Of a stretch of DNA of 6,123 nucleotides, positions 4,435 through 6,123 are shown in pieces (within the stretch, counting starts at the first letter, position 1; each line of letters begins with the position of its first letter). Origin of the DNA: an uncultured Peptococcaceae bacterium (lineage in GTDB: Bacteria; Bacillota; Peptococcia; Peptococcales; Peptococcaceae); assembly GCA_937922955.1 (NCBI GenBank), contig CALAKO010000100.1:1-6123 (forward strand). The letters are read 5' to 3'. The translations under genes and the position numbers were made by a program. The notes beneath the pieces are model-generated. The model was not told the DNA's origin. It did no database searches and saw nothing but the letters and a program-made list of their open reading frames with translations.

Positions 4435-5526
4435 ATGAGAGACCGAGCAATATTTACGCTCCTTCATGATGCTTGGGGAGAAGCCAGCAATGAAAGCATT
4501 CGTCTAGTAATGATGAAATGTTCAGCAGAAGAGCTGGCTAGGAATGATGTGAATAGTTTTAGTCGCTTCATACCGGAAATACCACGAGAAAAATGGCAAT
4601 CGTGGTGTGACTATTTTTCGATGGAGCGTCTTTCTTTACGAGAAAAATTGTTAGAGAATATGGACATTCAGATTCTTCTATATATTGATCCAGAATACCC
4701 TGAATGTTTGAAGACTGTCTATAAGCCACCAAGTGTACTTTACATTAAAGGGCGATTTGAACGCTCCAATTTAAATATAGGAATGGTAGGCAGTCGACGT
4801 GCGACCGCTTACGGAAAAAACGTTGCCTATACCTTGGCGAAAGAGCTTTCAAACGAAGGGGTCTGCATTGTTAGCGGCTTAGCTAAAGGCATTGATGTGA
4901 ATGCTCATAAAGGCGCATTGGAAGGCACGGGCGGAACGATTGCTGTATTAGGCTGTGGTATTGATCGCATATATCCTAGGGAGAATCAAAAAATGTATGA
5001 AGGGATTCTTCAGCATCCAAAGAGTGCAATCCTTTCAGAGTGGCCTTTGGGCGCTCCAGCGACAGCTTGGCATTTTCCTGCTCGCAATAGAATTATTGCA
5101 GGGCTGTCAGATGGTTTAGTGGTTGTGGAAGCGGCTCAAAAGAGCGGATCGCTTATAAGTGCTGGATATGCTTTAGAATATGGAAAAGAAGTGTTTGCTG
5201 TTCCGGGGATGATAACAAGCCCTGAATCAGTAGGGTGTCATCGTTTAATCAAAGACGGGGCAAAATTAGTATCCAATGTAAAGGATGTTTTGGAAGAGTT
5301 TGGTCAGCTGGAGTTATTTAAAGAGCCTAAAACTGTTTCTTCAAAAAGAACATTTTCTCCAGATGAGCAAAAAGTATATGATGTATTGAGCAGTATACCG
5401 CAAAGCGTGGAGGAAATATGTTTGCTGGCAAAATTGCCGGTGCATATTGTTAACAGTGTACTGCTGGAATTTGAATTAGAAGATATCGTTTTACAAGATT
5501 ATGGAAGACGATATTCAAAAATTTAA
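4435..5526 (+). CDS. dprA: DNA processing protein DprA (Smf)
   Basis: DprA protects incoming single-stranded DNA during natural transformation and loads RecA on it; many non-competent bacteria also carry it. From ATG 4435 the product is 363 residues, as expected for the family. An N-terminal helical region (about 1-75) precedes the Rossmann-like core: NIGMVGSRRATAYG (114-127), VSGLAKGIDVNAH (146-158), IAVLGCGIDRIYPREN (169-184), SEWPLG (201-206), FPARNRIIAGLSDGLVVVEA (214-233), KSGSLISAGYALEYGKEVFA (236-255), VPG (256-258) and LIKDGA (271-276). A C-terminal winged helix (about 307-363) ends the protein. The core motifs are complete. An upstream ATG at 4390 would add 15 residues with three Cys (MITCYNCNGTLEECG), but it lacks a ribosome binding site and lies before the likely transcription start. 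topA follows after 24 bases, so the two are probably co-transcribed. Confidence 0.93.
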   Translation: MRDRAIFTLLHDAWGEASNESIRLVMMKCSAEELARNDVNSFSRFIPEIPREKWQSWCDYFSMERLSLREKLLENMDIQILLYIDPEYPECLKTVYKPPSVLYIKGRFERSNLNIGMVGSRRATAYGKNVAYTLAKELSNEGVCIVSGLAKGIDVNAHKGALEGTGGTIAVLGCGIDRIYPRENQKMYEGILQHPKSAILSEWPLGAPATAWHFPARNRIIAGLSDGLVVVEAAQKSGSLISAGYALEYGKEVFAVPGMITSPESVGCHRLIKDGAKLVSNVKDVLEEFGQLELFKEPKTVSSKRTFSPDEQKVYDVLSSIPQSVEEICLLAKLPVHIVNSVLLEFELEDIVLQDYGRRYSKI

Positions 5527-5550
5527 CGTTGAGTTAGAGGTATTGCTTTT

Positions 5551-6123
5551 ATGACACAAACGCTAGTTATTGTTGAATCACCTGCTAAAGCGAAAACCAT
5601 TAAACGATATTTAGGCAGAGATTATACTGTTGCTGCTTCAATGGGGCATGTAAGAGATCTGCCAAAAAGCCAGTTTGGCGTCGATGTGGATCATGATTTT
5701 GAAGTGAAGTACATCAACATTCGAGGCAAAGGTCCTTTAATCAAGGATTTAAAAAAGGCCGCAAAAAAAGCAGACCGTGTATTCTTGGCAAGTGACCCTG
5801 ACCGCGAAGGGGAAGCTATAGCATGGCACTTACAGTATATTCTTGGAATATCGCCAGACAGCAAATGTCGCGTATCTTTTAATGAGATCACGAAAGACGC
5901 TGTAAAAAAGGCGATAAAAGAACCAAGAGAGATTGATATGGACCGTGTTGATGCCCAACAAGCAAGGCGTGTATTAGACCGCATTGTTGGTTATAAATTA
6001 AGCCCGCTCCTATGGCGAAAGGTGAAGAAAGGGCTTAGTGCAGGTCGTGTTCAATCTGTTGCATTACGCTTGATTTGTGAACGTGAAAAAGAAATCTTAG
6101 ATTTCATTCCGGAGGAATATTGG
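5551..6123 (+). CDS. topA: DNA topoisomerase I (type IA), N-terminal 191 codons, 3' end outside window
   Basis: TopA relaxes negative supercoils by passing one strand through a transient break. The visible part is the TOPRIM domain and the start of the next domain. It begins MTQTLVIVESPAKAKTIKRY, with Glu9 and Lys13 at the same positions as in E. coli. It continues with SMGHVRDLP (30-38), the acidic metal-binding motif SDPDREGEAIAWHL (81-94; Asp82, Asp84, Glu86), FNEIT (110-114), QQARRVLDRIVGYKLSPLLW (136-155) and GLSAGRVQSVALRL (161-174). The active-site Tyr and any zinc-ribbon tail lie beyond the window. The reading frame is open to the last base. ATG 5551 has a modest site, TTAGAGG (5534-5540), at a slightly long 10-base spacing. 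It follows dprA by 24 bases with no terminator, a common Bacillota order. Confidence 0.97.
   Translation, partial: MTQTLVIVESPAKAKTIKRYLGRDYTVAASMGHVRDLPKSQFGVDVDHDFEVKYINIRGKGPLIKDLKKAAKKADRVFLASDPDREGEAIAWHLQYILGISPDSKCRVSFNEITKDAVKKAIKEPREIDMDRVDAQQARRVLDRIVGYKLSPLLWRKVKKGLSAGRVQSVALRLICEREKEILDFIPEEYW

Noticed and set aside
5490..5517. Promoter for topA inside the dprA 3' end (TTTACA at 5490-5495)
   Set aside because: No acceptable -10 element occurs at 16-18 bases; topA is more simply read from the dprA transcript.
5691..5984. Minus-strand open frame of 97 codons opposite topA
   Set aside because: It is fully covered by the strongly conserved topA frame, has no family resemblance, and lacks an upstream ribosome binding site that I can see.
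1..6123. Mobile element, CRISPR array, toxin-antitoxin or defence system
   Set aside because: No transposase, integrase, spaced repeats or terminal inverted repeats were found; all genes are conserved housekeeping families in one direction.

Overview
The window looks like chromosomal DNA of a low-to-moderate-GC Bacillota (Firmicutes). The evidence is the primary sigma factor C-terminus, a MecA-type ClpC adaptor, strong AGGAGG-like ribosome binding sites, a TTG start, and U-tailed intrinsic terminators. A Clostridia or Negativicutes member is plausible, but no lineage-specific marker proves it. All genes lie on the + strand. No mobile element, CRISPR array, phage gene or defence gene is visible.

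Region 1 (1-450): the 3' end of the housekeeping sigma factor gene rpoD, then a near-consensus sigma-A promoter whose -35 box overlaps the rpoD stop codon, a tRNA with anticodon CAT, and a strong intrinsic terminator.

Region 2 (470-3695): a tightly packed operon, tsaE-tsaB-rimI-tsaD-mecA. TsaE, TsaB and TsaD are three of the proteins that make N6-threonylcarbamoyladenosine (t6A) at position 37 of ANN-decoding tRNAs; the fourth, TsaC/TsaC2, is not here. rimI encodes a GNAT acetyltransferase often found among these genes. The first four genes overlap end to start, which suggests translational coupling. A MecA-like adaptor with a short linker follows tsaD by 24 bases, and an intrinsic terminator closes the unit.

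Region 3 (3708-6123): nth (endonuclease III, base excision repair), dprA (RecA loader in natural transformation) and the first 191 codons of topA (DNA topoisomerase I), which runs off the window. A possible extended -10 promoter precedes dprA.

This is mostly a conserved housekeeping neighbourhood, and I see no clearly new system. The points most worth a second look are these: the CAT-anticodon tRNA is itself an expected substrate of the t6A enzymes encoded next to it; RimI has Asp where Escherichia coli RimI has its catalytic Glu; the MecA-like protein sits in the t6A operon; and two terminators lie so close to the next gene's ribosome binding site that there is almost no room for a separate promoter.
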